Part shown: positions 24,867 through 34,635 of the stretch, piece after piece
Position numbering within the stretch: the first letter of the stretch is position 1
Layout: every line of letters starts with the position of its first letter
DNA from: SURF-28 sp034521465
Lineage (GTDB): Bacteria > Bacteroidota > Ignavibacteria > Ignavibacteriales > Melioribacteraceae
Reading direction: 5' to 3'
Assembly (NCBI GenBank): GCA_034521465.1
Contig: JAXHMN010000016.1
Location: 682,001-746,000 of the forward strand
DNA: 64,000 nucleotides
Notes under the pieces: model-generated
The model's input: only the letters and a program-made list of their open reading frames with translations
Told to the model about the DNA's origin: nothing
The model's database searches: none
Program-made: the position numbers and the translations under genes

Positions 24867-26282
24867 ATGTCAAACAGAGAATATATAATTAAAGCAGCAG
24901 ACGATTTACGATGGGAACTCGGTGAAAATTTTCACGACCACCTAATCGAATCAATATATAATGACGCAGGTTCAATTGCAGCAAAAGTTGAAAAAAGAAA
25001 TGATCAAAAACAGAAATATCATTTCGATCAAATATTAGATCGAATTGTTACTAATAAATGGACCGGTTTTCCTATCATGTTCATTTTGTTGGCAGCAGTT
25101 TTCTGGATCACTATTGAAGGATCAAATGTTCCATCGGGGCTATTAGCAACTTTACTGGTTGATACACTTCATCCAGAAATAAAATCACTTGGAGTTTCTG
25201 TTGGTCTGCCGGCTTGGTTAAATGGTTTTCTAATTGACGGCGCTTATCTTGCAATGGCTTGGGTAATTGCGGTTATGCTTCCTCCGATGGCGATATTTTT
25301 TCCGCTGTTCACTTTGCTTGAAGATTTTGGTTATTTACCCCGAGTTGCTTTCAATATGGATAAACTTTACAAAAGAGTCGGTGCTCACGGTAAACAAGCA
25401 TTAACGATGAGCATGGGGTTTGGTTGCAACGCTGCCGGCGTAATTGCCACGAGAATTATTGATAGTCCGCGTGAAAGACTAATTGCAATTATTACAAATA
25501 ATTTTTCATTGTGTAACGGAAGGTGGCCGACGCAAATTTTAATCGCAACAATTTTTATCGGAGGCGCTGTTCCTGCGCATTTGGCGGGAATTGTTTCGGC
25601 GGCAGCTGTTGTGGGAATCGCACTATTAGGTGTTCTCTTTAGTTTACTTGTTTCGTGGGGATTATCAAACACAATTCTAAAAGGCGAAGCATCTGCTTTT
25701 AGTTTGGAACTGCCTCCTTATCGACCACCGAGAATCTTACAAACTCTATATACATCACTAATTGACAGAACAATTTTTGTACTTGGACGAGCTGTAGTAT
25801 TTGCAATCCCCGCTGGAATGGTAATCTGGCTTGTCGCAAATGTTGATATTGGCGGGTTAAGTATTGCTGAACATTTTATCAACTGGTCAAATCCGTTTGC
25901 ATTATTATTTGGATTGAACGGTGTAATATTGCTTGCATATATAATTGCTATTCCGGCTAATGAAATTGTAATCCCAACCATTCTCATGTTAACTGTAATG
26001 AGTATCAGCATGACCGGTATGGGTGAAGGTACAGGGGTAATGTTTGAACTTGATTCCACAGCAGATACTGCTACCATTTTATTTAACGGCGGATGGGGTG
26101 CTTTAACCGGTGTTTCTCTGATGCTGTTTAGTTTACTTCATAATCCATGTTCAACAACCTTGTACACAATCTATCGTGAAACCGGCAGTTGGAAATGGAC
26201 TACAGTTTCCGCACTTCTCCCAATCGCAATGGGACTAGTAGTCTGCTTCTTTGTTGCTCAAATCTGGCGTTTAGTAGCTTGA
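24867..26282 (+). CDS. feoB: FeoB C-terminal membrane part (split FeoB)
   Basis: The 471-residue membrane half of the ferrous-iron transporter. It starts with a cytosolic linker (about 60 residues), then about eight transmembrane helices with two Gate domains. SMGFGCNAAGVIATRIIDSPRERL and NNFSLCNGRWPTQI are the characteristic cysteine-containing FeoB segments (CNGRxP variant), and PANEIVIPTILML lies in the second half. GAGGA just before the ATG could serve as its own ribosome site, allowing reinitiation after the upstream stop. The frame is the same as the G-domain gene, so it could be a natural split or a nonsense change. The gene is otherwise intact to its TGA. Confidence 0.93.
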   Translation: MSNREYIIKAADDLRWELGENFHDHLIESIYNDAGSIAAKVEKRNDQKQKYHFDQILDRIVTNKWTGFPIMFILLAAVFWITIEGSNVPSGLLATLLVDTLHPEIKSLGVSVGLPAWLNGFLIDGAYLAMAWVIAVMLPPMAIFFPLFTLLEDFGYLPRVAFNMDKLYKRVGAHGKQALTMSMGFGCNAAGVIATRIIDSPRERLIAIITNNFSLCNGRWPTQILIATIFIGGAVPAHLAGIVSAAAVVGIALLGVLFSLLVSWGLSNTILKGEASAFSLELPPYRPPRILQTLYTSLIDRTIFVLGRAVVFAIPAGMVIWLVANVDIGGLSIAEHFINWSNPFALLFGLNGVILLAYIIAIPANEIVIPTILMLTVMSISMTGMGEGTGVMFELDSTADTATILFNGGWGALTGVSLMLFSLLHNPCSTTLYTIYRETGSWKWTTVSALLPIAMGLVVCFFVAQIWRLVA

Positions 26283-26316
26283 TTTTATAGAGTTAATATT
26301 CGAGTAAGAGTGCGTG

Positions 26317-28454
26317 CTATTTTGCTTTTTCACGTCTAACAAATTTGTGAACCTTTCCGGTTGATTTTTGCATCAGGTGTTCTTGTAAGTTAATTTTTTC
26401 TTCTTTGTAAACCGGATGGTTGAAAACATATTTTCCGGTAGGCAGCATTACTCTTGCTTTTTGATTATCGCTCATTGCAGTTAAGAGCAATTTCTCAATA
26501 ATATCCTTTTTGATATTTCTGTTGTAAATCGGGAAACTAACTTCAACTCTTCTATCAAGGTTGCGGGCATTAGATCGGCGCTGCCCAAATAAAGTTCCTC
26601 ATTTCCGTTGTTGTAAAAATAATAGGCGCGGCTATGCTCCAAAAATCTTCCTACGATACTAATTACTCTTATGTTTTCACTCAGACCGGGCATTTGCGGT
26701 AAAAGACAGCAGATACCACGAATGATCATATCAATTTTTACACCTTTTCGAGAAGCTTCATAAAGTGATGCAATTAATGTTGGGTCCACAAGTGAGTTCA
26801 TTTTAAATATTAATTTGCCCTCACCGCCATTGTTTACATTGTTAATTTCTCTTTCGATTAGTTTTAAGAATATTCGGCGTGTATTAATTGGTGAAACTAA
26901 CAAGTGTCTAAATTTCTTTTGCTCGGAATAACCCGTTAAGTAATTAAAGACTTCACTTACATCGGCACATATTTCCGAGTCTGATGTAAAAAGACCGAGA
27001 TCTGTATAAACTTTAGCAGTAGTTGGATTATAATTTCCCGTCCCTAAATGAACATATCTTTTAACGCCGTCTAATTCTTTACGAACAACCAATGTCATTT
27101 TGGAATGAGTTTTTAATCCGATCAAACCATAAACTACATGAACTCCGGCTTTCTCCAGTTCACGCGCCCAAAAAATATTGTTCTCTTCATCAAATCGTGC
27201 CTTCAGTTCAACAAGAACGGCTACTTGTTTATTTCGCTCCGCTGCTTCGATTAAATGTTTTACAACTGGAGAATTACTTCCAACGCGGTAAAGTGTTTGC
27301 TTAATTGCGAGTACATCAGGGTCTCTAGAAGCTTGTCTTACAAAATCTACAACAGGGGTAAAGGAATCATAGGGATGATGTACATAAACATCACCTTTTC
27401 TGATTATTGAAAATATATCTTCATCTTGTTCTTCGAACTCCTGCGAGATTACGGGATGATACGGTTTCTCTTTCAGATGATGAAGCGGTAAATCATAAAG
27501 AGTCATTATATTACTTAGACCCAGCGGACCATCAATAATGTGAATATCATCTTTGGTGATCTCTAAATTCTCAATCAATGTATCCAGCATAAATTGAGGC
27601 ATATCTTTTTCAACTTCCAAACGTACTACAGAACCAAACCTTCTTTGTCGAATATTTTCTTCAATTACTGCGAGTAAATCATCCGCTTCGTCTTCTTGAA
27701 TTTCCATATCTGTATCACGCGTAATTCTAAAGCGCTGTGCCTCTAAAACTTTTAATCCCGGAAAAAGAGTTTGTAGATTTTGTTTGATCAGATCATCAAG
27801 CCAAATGAACTTTGCATTAAATTGTCCGTTATTTTCTTTTTTGTTTGGTTTAATTATGCTGTCGATTCGAATTAAACGGGGCAGAATACTCGGTACTTTA
27901 ACTCGTGGCAAAATGTTTTTCACCGTTTGGCTTTTGAACAAGTAAGCGCAAAACTTAAACTCAAATTTGAGATATAGGGAAATGGTCTTCCCGGGTCAAA
28001 AGCAAGGGGAGTTAGTACGGGATAAATTTCTTTATTAAAATATTCAGCAAGATATTTTTTTCTTCTTTGTTTAACTGATTCAATGTAAGTAAGTGAACGT
28101 CATTATTTTTTAATGAGGGCACAATTTCGTTTTCCCAATATTCGTAAATAGTATCAATCATTGGGCGTACTTCGTTTTCAATTTTGTGCAATTCTTCCGA
28201 GGGAGTTAAACCGTCAATTGTTGGATCAATTACTTTGGCAATAATTTGGTCTTTTATTCCGGCAACTCGAATCATGTAGAATTCATCTAAGTTCGCAAAA
28301 AATATGGAAATGAATTTTACCTTTTCGAGTAAAGGGAGGTTCGGGTTAAGCGCTTCTTCGAGCACCCTTCTATTAAACTCCACCCAGCTAAGATCTCTGT
28401 TGATGAAGTTCTCGGGTTTAAATATTTTTTCAATTTATCTTTAGTAAGTGACAT
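26317..28454 (-). CDS. ppk1: Polyphosphate kinase 1 (broken by five single-base indels)
   Basis: PPK1 builds polyphosphate from ATP. Read through five corrections the gene gives 712 residues, the family's normal length. It starts at ATG 28454 (MSLTKDKLKKYL) and reads FINRDLSWVEFNRRVLEEAL, FFANLDEFYMIRVAG, YPVLTPLAFDPGRPFPYISN, VHHPYDSFTPVVDFVRQASR, LAIKQTLYRVG, VELKARFDEENNI, HSKMTLVVR with the catalytic histidine, YVHLGTGNYNPTTAK, LYLGSADLMP and DRRVEVSFPIYN, ending at 26317. Missing bases lie at 28417-28419, 28055-28061 and 26565-26567; extra bases lie near 27943 and 27906. Most of these sit in homopolymers. The density is the highest in the window, so a decaying gene is possible, but all motifs are conserved. 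Confidence 0.9.
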
Positions 28455-28517
28455 CTTAATTTCATTATATCAATCTAAAATACCTATTTAAACGGCTAAA
28501 ATCGTTAAAAATCGTTA

Positions 28518-29006
28518 CTACTTACTTTTCTTGGCAGAACTGAACGAATCCAAATCATAATCAATTGTAATATCCGGCATTTTAATTCTTCTAAGTTTCA
28601 CCTTGCTCATTTTGAAAAACTCTTCTGCTTGAGTATCGTGATAATCGGAAAAGATGACTACTTCTTTTATTCCGGCTGCAATTAACGCTTTCGAGCAATT
28701 TGTGCAAGGCATATTTGTTACATAAGCAGTAGCTCCCTTAGTGCTTACACCATGAACAGAACATTGAAGAATTGCGTTCATTTCTGCATGAATTGTTCGT
28801 ATACAATGATTGTCAACTATCCAACAACCAACATCGTTACAATGTTCACCGCCGGGTATAGAGCCGTTATAACCGGTAGCTAAAATTCTTTTATCACGCA
28901 CTAAAACACAGCCGCAATGCATTCGTGGACAAGTTGCTCTCTCAGAAACTAGCATTGCAACTTTCAAAAAATATTGGTCCCAAGATGGTCTTTTTTTTTC
29001 TGCCAT
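28518..29006 (-). CDS. dCMP deaminase-family zinc deaminase
   Basis: A 162-residue cytidine/deoxycytidylate deaminase of the ComEB/Dcd type. The zinc site is HAEMNAILQ (histidine ligand and catalytic glutamate) with PCTNCSKALI providing the two cysteines. MHCGCVLVRDKRILATGYNG and GEHCNDVGCWIVDNHCIRT match the dCMP deaminase N-terminal pattern. The enzyme converts dCMP to dUMP to feed thymidylate synthesis. It lies upstream of ppk1 and is divergent from the amidohydrolase gene with a 100 bp gap. The late competence protein ComEB belongs to the same family, but nothing here points to competence. Confidence 0.93.
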   Translation of the reverse strand: MAEKKRPSWDQYFLKVAMLVSERATCPRMHCGCVLVRDKRILATGYNGSIPGGEHCNDVGCWIVDNHCIRTIHAEMNAILQCSVHGVSTKGATAYVTNMPCTNCSKALIAAGIKEVVIFSDYHDTQAEEFFKMSKVKLRRIKMPDITIDYDLDSFSSAKKSK

Positions 29007-29106
29007 TTTTACTCCAGTTCTATTCAGTTTGCAATTTTATGAAAAATGCACGATTATTTCTCATAAATCTAAATCATTTTTGAAAATTTAATCCGGAACG
29101 AGTTTA

Positions 29107-30677
29107 ATGAATACAAAAATATGGATAAATGGAAAGATATTTACCGTAAATGAAAAGCAGCCATGGGCTGAAGCGATAGTAACCGAAGGAAAGAAAATCA
29201 AATATGTCGGAACAAATCAAGAAGCAAAAAAATTTTCCGGTGAGCAAATCGATTTGGGCGGGAAGTTGGTATTACCTGGGCTGATCGATGCACATGTACA
29301 TTTTATGATTGGCGGCTTAAGCTTAACTCAACTCGACTTGGGAAAAGTGAAAAAGTAAAGAGGAGTTTCGCAATACAGTTTCCAATTATGAAAAGGAGAA
29401 TAAATCCGGTTGGTTATTAGGAGGCAACTGGAATCATTTTCAATTTGAGGATAAAGTTCTTCCCTTCAAGGAATGGCTCGATGATATTGTTCCAAATAAA
29501 CCCGTTTACTTGACAAGAGTTGATATTCATACAGCATTAGTAAATAGCGTTGCATTAGAAATAGCAGGTATTACAGAAGATACTCCCGATCCCGAAGGAG
29601 GTAAAATTCATTGTGATAGTAACACGGGTAAGCCGACAGGAATTCTAAAGGACACTGCAATGAACTTGGTCTCAAAACATATCCCCGAACCAACATCAGA
29701 TGATTTGGATGAAGCGTTTAGTGCCGCACAAGAGGAAGCTCTTAAACAAGGTATAACTTCGGTTCACGATATAACGGAACCAAAGCATTACCAAATTTAC
29801 AATAGAAAGAAAGATGAACTAAAGACTCGGCTCAACTGCATTTTCCCGATTAATCACATTGAGAAGTTATTGGAAGAAAAAGTTTTTGATGAACAGTCAA
29901 GTAAGTCTATTAGGAGTAAATCGGTTAAAGCATTTGCCGACGGCTCACTCGGCTCCCAACACCGCTTGGTTTTTTGAACCATACAAAGATGATCCATCAA
30001 CAACCGGTTTGCCTACAGACTATATGTTGAATGGAAAGTTCAAAGAATGGGCTTTACTAGCAGATAAAAATAAAATTCAACTCGCTGTACACGCAATCGG
30101 AGATAGAGCAGTTTCGGAAGTGCTTGATGTTTTTGAAGAAGTCTCAAAAATAAATCCACCTTGGGATAGACGCTTTAGAATTGAACATGTCCAGCACATA
30201 AAAGAAAAAGATATTGAGAGAATGAAAAAATTAAACGTGATTGCATCTATGCAGCCATCACAGCTTTACGATGACGGAGTTTGGGCAGAGGAAAAAGTTG
30301 GTAAAGAAAGATTGAAAGGAACTCACGCCGTAAAAACTTTGCTTGATCACGGAATAAAAGTTTGTCTGGGAAGTGATTGGACAGTCACTCCATTGGATGT
30401 AATTCACGGAATTGATATTGCCGTAAACAGAAAATTAAAAGATAACTCAAAACCGGACGGCTGGATTCCATCAGAAAAAATATCGGTAGAAGAAGCTATT
30501 AAGGCGTACACAATTGATGCCGCGTATGCTTGTTTTGAGGAGGATATAAAAGGATCAATTGAAGTAGGTAAGCTTGCGGATTTTGTAGTGTTGAGTGAGG
30601 ATATTTTTGAAATATCCACTGAGAAAATCTCTGATGTAAATATTGACAAGACTGTTTTTAACGGGAAAGAATTGTAG
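29107..30677 (+). CDS. YtcJ-like amidohydrolase (two frameshifts)
   Basis: A metal-dependent hydrolase of the Amidohydrolase_3/YtcJ group, 522 residues after correction. The N-terminal beta sandwich (KIWINGKIFTVNEKQPWAEA) leads into LVLPGLIDAHVHFMIGG with the HxH metal ligands. LTRVDIHTALVNSVAL, GITSVHDITEPKHY, VKAFADGSLGS, LAVHAIGDRAVSEVLDVFE, RIEHVQHI and CLGSDWTVTPLDV are all family motifs. An extra A in the run at 29350-29354 and an extra C at 29955-29957 break the frame; removing them restores KVKSKEEFRNTVSNYEKEN and GSNTAWFFEPYKDDP. The substrate is not known. The gene is flanked by a divergent deaminase gene and a bidirectional terminator. Confidence 0.88.
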
Positions 30678-30729
30678 AATTATCCCCAAGATATTCGCAA
30701 ACTATTTTGAATAATCTTGGGGTAATTTT
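30678..30729. terminator. Bidirectional terminator between convergent genes
   Basis: CCCCAAGAT (30684-30692) pairs perfectly with ATCTTGGGG (30714-30722); AATTA and TAATT extend the stem past a one-base bulge. A and T tracts flank the stem on both sides, so it could end the amidohydrolase transcript and the convergent reductase transcript. Confidence 0.75.
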
Positions 30730-30731
30730 GA

Positions 30732-31787
30732 TTATTCAAATTCATCTTCATACATAATAACCACATTATCACTCGCCGGAAATCCCACACATGTTAAGCA
30801 GTAACCCTGTTCAAGTTCTTCTTCGCTCAAGGCAGTTTGCTCAACTAATTTCAATTTGCCGGATAACAGTTTCGCTTTGCATGTTGTACAGTTTCCAAAT
30901 TGACAAGAGTTGGGAATATCGAGCCCTTGTGCAAGTCCAACTTGTAATATTGGTTCATCCGGCGGTACAATTAGCTTATGCCGTTCACCATTTAAAATAA
31001 GTGTTACTTCTCGATCTTTCTCTTCGATTTCGTCGGTCTCGTCCAAAATTTTAGTTGTATAGATTTCACGATGGATTCGTTTTCTCTCTACATCTTTCTC
31101 TTTTAGTAAATCCATTATCATTTGCATCATTTCTTCGGGGCCGCATAAATAATATTCTGTTTTACTATTGATCCAATCTTGATAATTTTCAAAAAGATCT
31201 AAAACTTTTTCTCGATCGATTCTTCCCTTAAGTCCATCCCAAGCATCATTTGGCTGGCTGAGACTGTGAACAATTTTAAGTCTTTCCGGATATTCATTTT
31301 GTAATTCTTGCAGTCTGTCCTTAAAAATGATAGAGTCCTCATCACGGTTTCCGTAGAGTAGCAGAACTTTGGACATTTGTTCATATTTCAACACCGATTG
31401 AAGATGAGACATCAGCGGTGTGATACCACTTCCCGCACCGAACATGACTAGATTTCTTTTGTTTACTTTTTTTGGTTCAATAATAAAATTACCGAGAGGG
31501 GGGAGGGATTTAATCACGTCGCCAACTTTTAAATTCTCTAACAAATATTTAGTTGTTACTCCATCTTTGAATTTTTTAATGGCAACGCCTACTTGGGGCA
31601 GCTCGTCCGGAGTTGTCCAAATTGAATAACCTCTTCTAGTTTCGTTTCCGTCTGCGTCAAAAATAAATGTTAAAAATTGGCCCGGAATGAAAGAAAGATC
31701 GCGGTTATCTTTTTCGTGAAGTAATATATTTAGAGTATCCTTGGTTTCGTGATGTATTTCATCAACGACTAAGTTCAAAAAATTCAT
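30732..31787 (-). CDS. Flavodoxin-reductase-type oxidoreductase with 2Fe-2S domain (PaaE-like)
   Basis: A 351-residue soluble electron-transfer protein with three parts. The FAD domain (about 1-105) contains RRGYSIWTTP. The NAD(P) domain (about 110-235) begins VMFGAGSGITPLMSHLQ and ends YYLCGPEEMMQMI. The C-terminal plant-type ferredoxin (about 265-351) has the cluster cysteines in PNSCQFGNCTTCKAKLLSG and YCLTCVGFP. This order (FNR-like, then ferredoxin) is that of PaaE and related oxygenase reductases. No oxygenase subunit is nearby, so the electron acceptor is unknown. AGGAGG precedes the ATG. It is transcribed alone. Confidence 0.9.
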   Translation of the reverse strand: MNFLNLVVDEIHHETKDTLNILLHEKDNRDLSFIPGQFLTFIFDADGNETRRGYSIWTTPDELPQVGVAIKKFKDGVTTKYLLENLKVGDVIKSLPPLGNFIIEPKKVNKRNLVMFGAGSGITPLMSHLQSVLKYEQMSKVLLLYGNRDEDSIIFKDRLQELQNEYPERLKIVHSLSQPNDAWDGLKGRIDREKVLDLFENYQDWINSKTEYYLCGPEEMMQMIMDLLKEKDVERKRIHREIYTTKILDETDEIEEKDREVTLILNGERHKLIVPPDEPILQVGLAQGLDIPNSCQFGNCTTCKAKLLSGKLKLVEQTALSEEELEQGYCLTCVGFPASDNVVIMYEDEFE

Positions 31788-31878
31788 TATTATAATCCTT
31801 TCCTCCTACAAACAGAAAATTTGTGGAAAATGTTTCAAAAATAAGTTGGAAACATAAGGTTAATGAATTTTAGAGGCA

Positions 31879-31912
31879 AGCTGCTGCAGCCGAGGGCGCA
31901 ACCGCAGCAGCT
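31879..31912. repeat. GC-rich inverted repeat in the reductase/kinase intergenic region
   Basis: Perfect nine-base arms AGCTGCTGC (31879-31887) and GCAGCAGCT (31904-31912) around a 16-base loop, much richer in G+C than the surroundings. There is no T tract on either side, so it is not a normal intrinsic terminator. It sits 13 bases before a perfect Shine-Dalgarno sequence and a 12-codon reading frame. Confidence 0.6.
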
Positions 31913-31939
31913 GAATTGATCATTAAAGGAGGGTACAAC

Positions 31940-31978
31940 ATGATATCTTATAACGAACAAATTGCGTACCAGAATTGA
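31940..31978 (+). CDS. Possible 12-residue peptide with a perfect Shine-Dalgarno
   Basis: ATG at 31940-31942 opens a frame of 12 codons (MISYNEQIAYQN) ending in TGA. AAAGGAGG (31925-31932) lies seven bases before it, a better ribosome site than most real genes here have. The rest of this 270 bp intergenic region holds no longer open frame with a start. It could be a leader or a tiny protein, or the remnant 3' end of a lost gene: the same frame stays open upstream as far as 31879 but has no good start codon. I do not recognise the peptide. Confidence 0.3.
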   Translation: MISYNEQIAYQN

Positions 31979-32057
31979 AACATCTATTCAAAAGATAAAA
32001 GCAGCTTTTTTGCCGCATTTATTTGAACTATTCTTAATATTAGGAATGAGGTGAGAA

Positions 32058-33266
32058 TTATTTTTTCAGAATTATTCGGAATGTTGTGCCTTCACCTGGG
32101 ACGGATTCTTTGACAAAAATTCTACCTTCGTGGTAATTTTCAATTATTCTTTTCGAAAGACTTAATCCGAGACCCCAACCGCGGCGTTTTGTGCTGTAAC
32201 CGGGCCTAAAAATATCTTTCCGCCTATTGTATTCGATACCTTTTCCGTTATCACTAACTTCAATATAAACTTTTGAATCTTCTAAAAAGTACCGGAATTT
32301 AATAACACCATGTTTGTGATCGATTGCATCGAGTGCATTTTTCACTAAGTTTTCTAACACCCATTCAAACAATTCTATATTTATTTTGACTATTAAATCC
32401 TCCGGTCCATCAATTTCCATTTTCATGTTGCGTGCTGTGTTTGGCAATCTGCGGTGGAAGTAATTAATAATACGGGTTATTATTTCATATAAATTCTCTT
32501 CCTTGAGTTCCGCTTTCGATCCAATTTTCGAAAAACGATTAGTTACTTTGTTTAATCGAAAAAGATCATTATCAATTTCATCGGAAGTATCCAAAACTTT
32601 ATCCGGATCATTATAGTGCAGTTTTAGCATTTCATTCCAGCCCATCAAACTTGATATTGGCGTACCGAGCTGATGTGCAGTCTCTTTTGCCATACCAACC
32701 CAAATATTACTCTGCTCTGTTTTCTTCATATAACTGAAACTGAAATAAGCAATTAATACAAAGAAGAGTGCAAATGAAATTTGAAGGTAAGGAAAAAGTC
32801 TTAAACTCTTGATTAGCTCAGAATCGCCGAAATAAATTTTTTGTCTTACAGTTGTTCCGTCAAAAGTTACTTCAATCGGTTCATGTTCTTCGGCTAATTC
32901 GGCTACCTTTTGTTTAAGGAAAAGTTGTAATTCGTCTCCGCTCAATGTTGTATCGATGTCGAGATTTCGTATACCGACATCAAATCCTTGAAAAATTACA
33001 TTATCATTTGCATCGGTTAGGATTAAAGGGAAGTCAATTCTACGAACAATATTGTCGAAGATAAAAGTAGCGTCAAAACTATTTATGTTGGGATCGGCTA
33101 TATACTCGAGACTGTTAGCATATAATTCTGCAATTTGTCTTTCACGTTCCTGGAGTTTTTGTACAAGGTCATTAGTAAAGTACAGCGTACCTCCGGCGAT
33201 TGCAATACCTAGAACTAATAACATTATTTTTATATTTAAGGATGCAGGACCGCCGGACATTCTCAT
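32058..33266 (-). CDS. Membrane sensor histidine kinase
   Basis: A 402-residue kinase with two transmembrane helices (about residues 9-30 and 170-190) bracketing a periplasmic sensor of about 140 residues. The phosphoacceptor region is KETAHQLGTPISSLMGWNEML, in which the histidine is followed by QLGTP as in many Bacteroidota kinases. The ATPase core has NLVKNALDAIDH (N box), VSDNGKGIEYNR (G1), and the G2 box GWGLGLSLSKRI. There is no receiver domain and no response regulator nearby, so the partner is encoded elsewhere. It follows purA by 23 bases and may share its transcript. The sensed signal is unknown. Confidence 0.9.
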   Translation of the reverse strand: MRMSGGPASLNIKIMLLVLGIAIAGGTLYFTNDLVQKLQERERQIAELYANSLEYIADPNINSFDATFIFDNIVRRIDFPLILTDANDNVIFQGFDVGIRNLDIDTTLSGDELQLFLKQKVAELAEEHEPIEVTFDGTTVRQKIYFGDSELIKSLRLFPYLQISFALFFVLIAYFSFSYMKKTEQSNIWVGMAKETAHQLGTPISSLMGWNEMLKLHYNDPDKVLDTSDEIDNDLFRLNKVTNRFSKIGSKAELKEENLYEIITRIINYFHRRLPNTARNMKMEIDGPEDLIVKINIELFEWVLENLVKNALDAIDHKHGVIKFRYFLEDSKVYIEVSDNGKGIEYNRRKDIFRPGYSTKRRGWGLGLSLSKRIIENYHEGRIFVKESVPGEGTTFRIILKK

Positions 33267-33289
33267 TTTAACTTACTCATTCAACGCTG

Positions 33290-34558
33290 TTAAAGCTTTA
33301 TTGTTTGGGATCTTTTTGGACCGACAGAAATAATCGAGATTTCGAATCCGCATTGTTCCGAAATGAAAGATAAATATTGTTTTGCTCCATCAGGCAAATC
33401 ATCATAACTTTTTGTATCTGAGATATCTTGCTTCCATCCCGGAAGAGTTTCATAAACAGGAGTTACTTTTTCCATTCTCGCAATATCAGTTGGATAGGAG
33501 TGAATTAGTTTTCCATCAATTTCATAACCGGTACAAACTTTTATTTCATCTAAATAACTGAGCACATCAAGTTTTGTGATTGCAACACGTTCAATTCCGT
33601 TGATCATTCTCGAGTAACGCATCATAAAAGCATCAAACCAACCACAGCGTCTCGGTCTTCCGGTTGTGGCTCCAAACTCTGCACCGGCTTCCCGAAGTTT
33701 ATGCCCGTTTTCTTCGTCGAGCTCGGTTGGGAAGGGACCTAAACCAACTCTTGTTGTATATGCTTTTACAATGCCAAATATGGATGTAATTCTATTTGGT
33801 GGAATGCCGGTTCCGGTGCATCCGCCTCCTGAGGTTGGATTGGAAGAGGTGACATACGGATATGTGCCAAAGTCAATATCTAGCAGTGTACCTTGAGCGC
33901 CTTCCATTAAAATACTTCGCTTGTCATTTATGGCTGTGTTTAGAAATGACGGAACATCTTTAATGTAGGGATCGATGGCTTTATCAAACTCCAAGTATTG
34001 TTGGATGATTTCTTCGACATCAAGTTCATCAACATTATAAACTTTTTTCAATATTTCATTTTTTTCTTCAATGTTCTGTCTAATCAATTTTTCGAGATGA
34101 GGTTTATTTAGGAGGTCAACAATTTTAATTCCTTTTCTGGCATATTTATCAATGTAGCAAGGTCCGATCCCTCTGCCGGTTGTTCCAATTTTTCTGTCAC
34201 CTTTCTCACTTATTGAGTCTAAAAGTTTATGATAAGGCATTATAAGATGAGCGTTGTGGCTAATCAAAAGTCTATTTTCGATTGCAATATTATTATCCTC
34301 TAAGAATTTTATTTCATCAAGTAGAGCTTGCGGATCAATTACGACACCGCTGCCTATCACGCAAACAACATCACGTCTTAAAATTCCGGATGGAATTAAG
34401 TGTAGAATGAATTCTTTATCTTCTATCTTAATTGTATGTCCGGCATTAGCGCCGCCTTGGTAACGAACGACAATTTCATACTTTTCACTTAGTATATCAA
34501 CAATCTTGCCTTTACCTTCATCGCCCCATTGACTGCCGACTAAAACTGTAACGTCCAT
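33290..34558 (-). CDS. purA: Adenylosuccinate synthase
   Basis: PurA makes adenylosuccinate from IMP, aspartate and GTP, the first committed step to AMP. The 422-residue protein opens with VLVGSQWGDEGKGKIVDIL, which holds the GTP-binding loop and catalytic aspartate. GGANAGHTIKIEDKEF, KIGTTGRGIGPCYIDKYAR, ILMEGAQGTLLDIDFGTYPYV, TTGRPRRCGWFDAFMMRYS and TKLDVLSYLDEIKVC follow in the usual order. There is no frameshift. The histidine-kinase gene follows at 23 bases. A strong terminator for the STAS gene lies just upstream of the start. Confidence 0.97.
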   Translation of the reverse strand: MDVTVLVGSQWGDEGKGKIVDILSEKYEIVVRYQGGANAGHTIKIEDKEFILHLIPSGILRRDVVCVIGSGVVIDPQALLDEIKFLEDNNIAIENRLLISHNAHLIMPYHKLLDSISEKGDRKIGTTGRGIGPCYIDKYARKGIKIVDLLNKPHLEKLIRQNIEEKNEILKKVYNVDELDVEEIIQQYLEFDKAIDPYIKDVPSFLNTAINDKRSILMEGAQGTLLDIDFGTYPYVTSSNPTSGGGCTGTGIPPNRITSIFGIVKAYTTRVGLGPFPTELDEENGHKLREAGAEFGATTGRPRRCGWFDAFMMRYSRMINGIERVAITKLDVLSYLDEIKVCTGYEIDGKLIHSYPTDIARMEKVTPVYETLPGWKQDISDTKSYDDLPDGAKQYLSFISEQCGFEISIISVGPKRSQTIKL

Positions 34559-34581
34559 ATATTCCTCATAATTTAATATTC

Positions 34582-34614
34582 AGCAAAAAAACTCCGAATG
34601 AAAAATTCGGAGTT
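34582..34614 (-). terminator. Rho-independent terminator of the STAS gene
   Basis: Ten-base perfect arms AACTCCGAAT (34590-34599) and ATTCGGAGTT (34605-34614) with a five-base loop; on the minus strand the stem is followed by a run of T (34584-34590). It lies 21 bases after the STAS stop codon and separates that gene from purA. Confidence 0.9.
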
Positions 34615-34635
34615 GAAAAGTCTTATAAGATTAGT

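Noticed and set aside
24051..26282. FeoB break as one more frameshift
   Set aside because: Both parts are in the same reading frame, with TGA, a ribosome site and ATG between. It differs from the indel sites elsewhere.
31845..31975. Minus-strand frame with a cysteine-rich stretch (SCCGCALGCSS) that resembles a modified-peptide precursor
   Set aside because: It has no start codon with a ribosome site and no nearby modification enzyme. The cysteines come from the GCTGC/GCAGC arms of the inverted repeat read in this frame.
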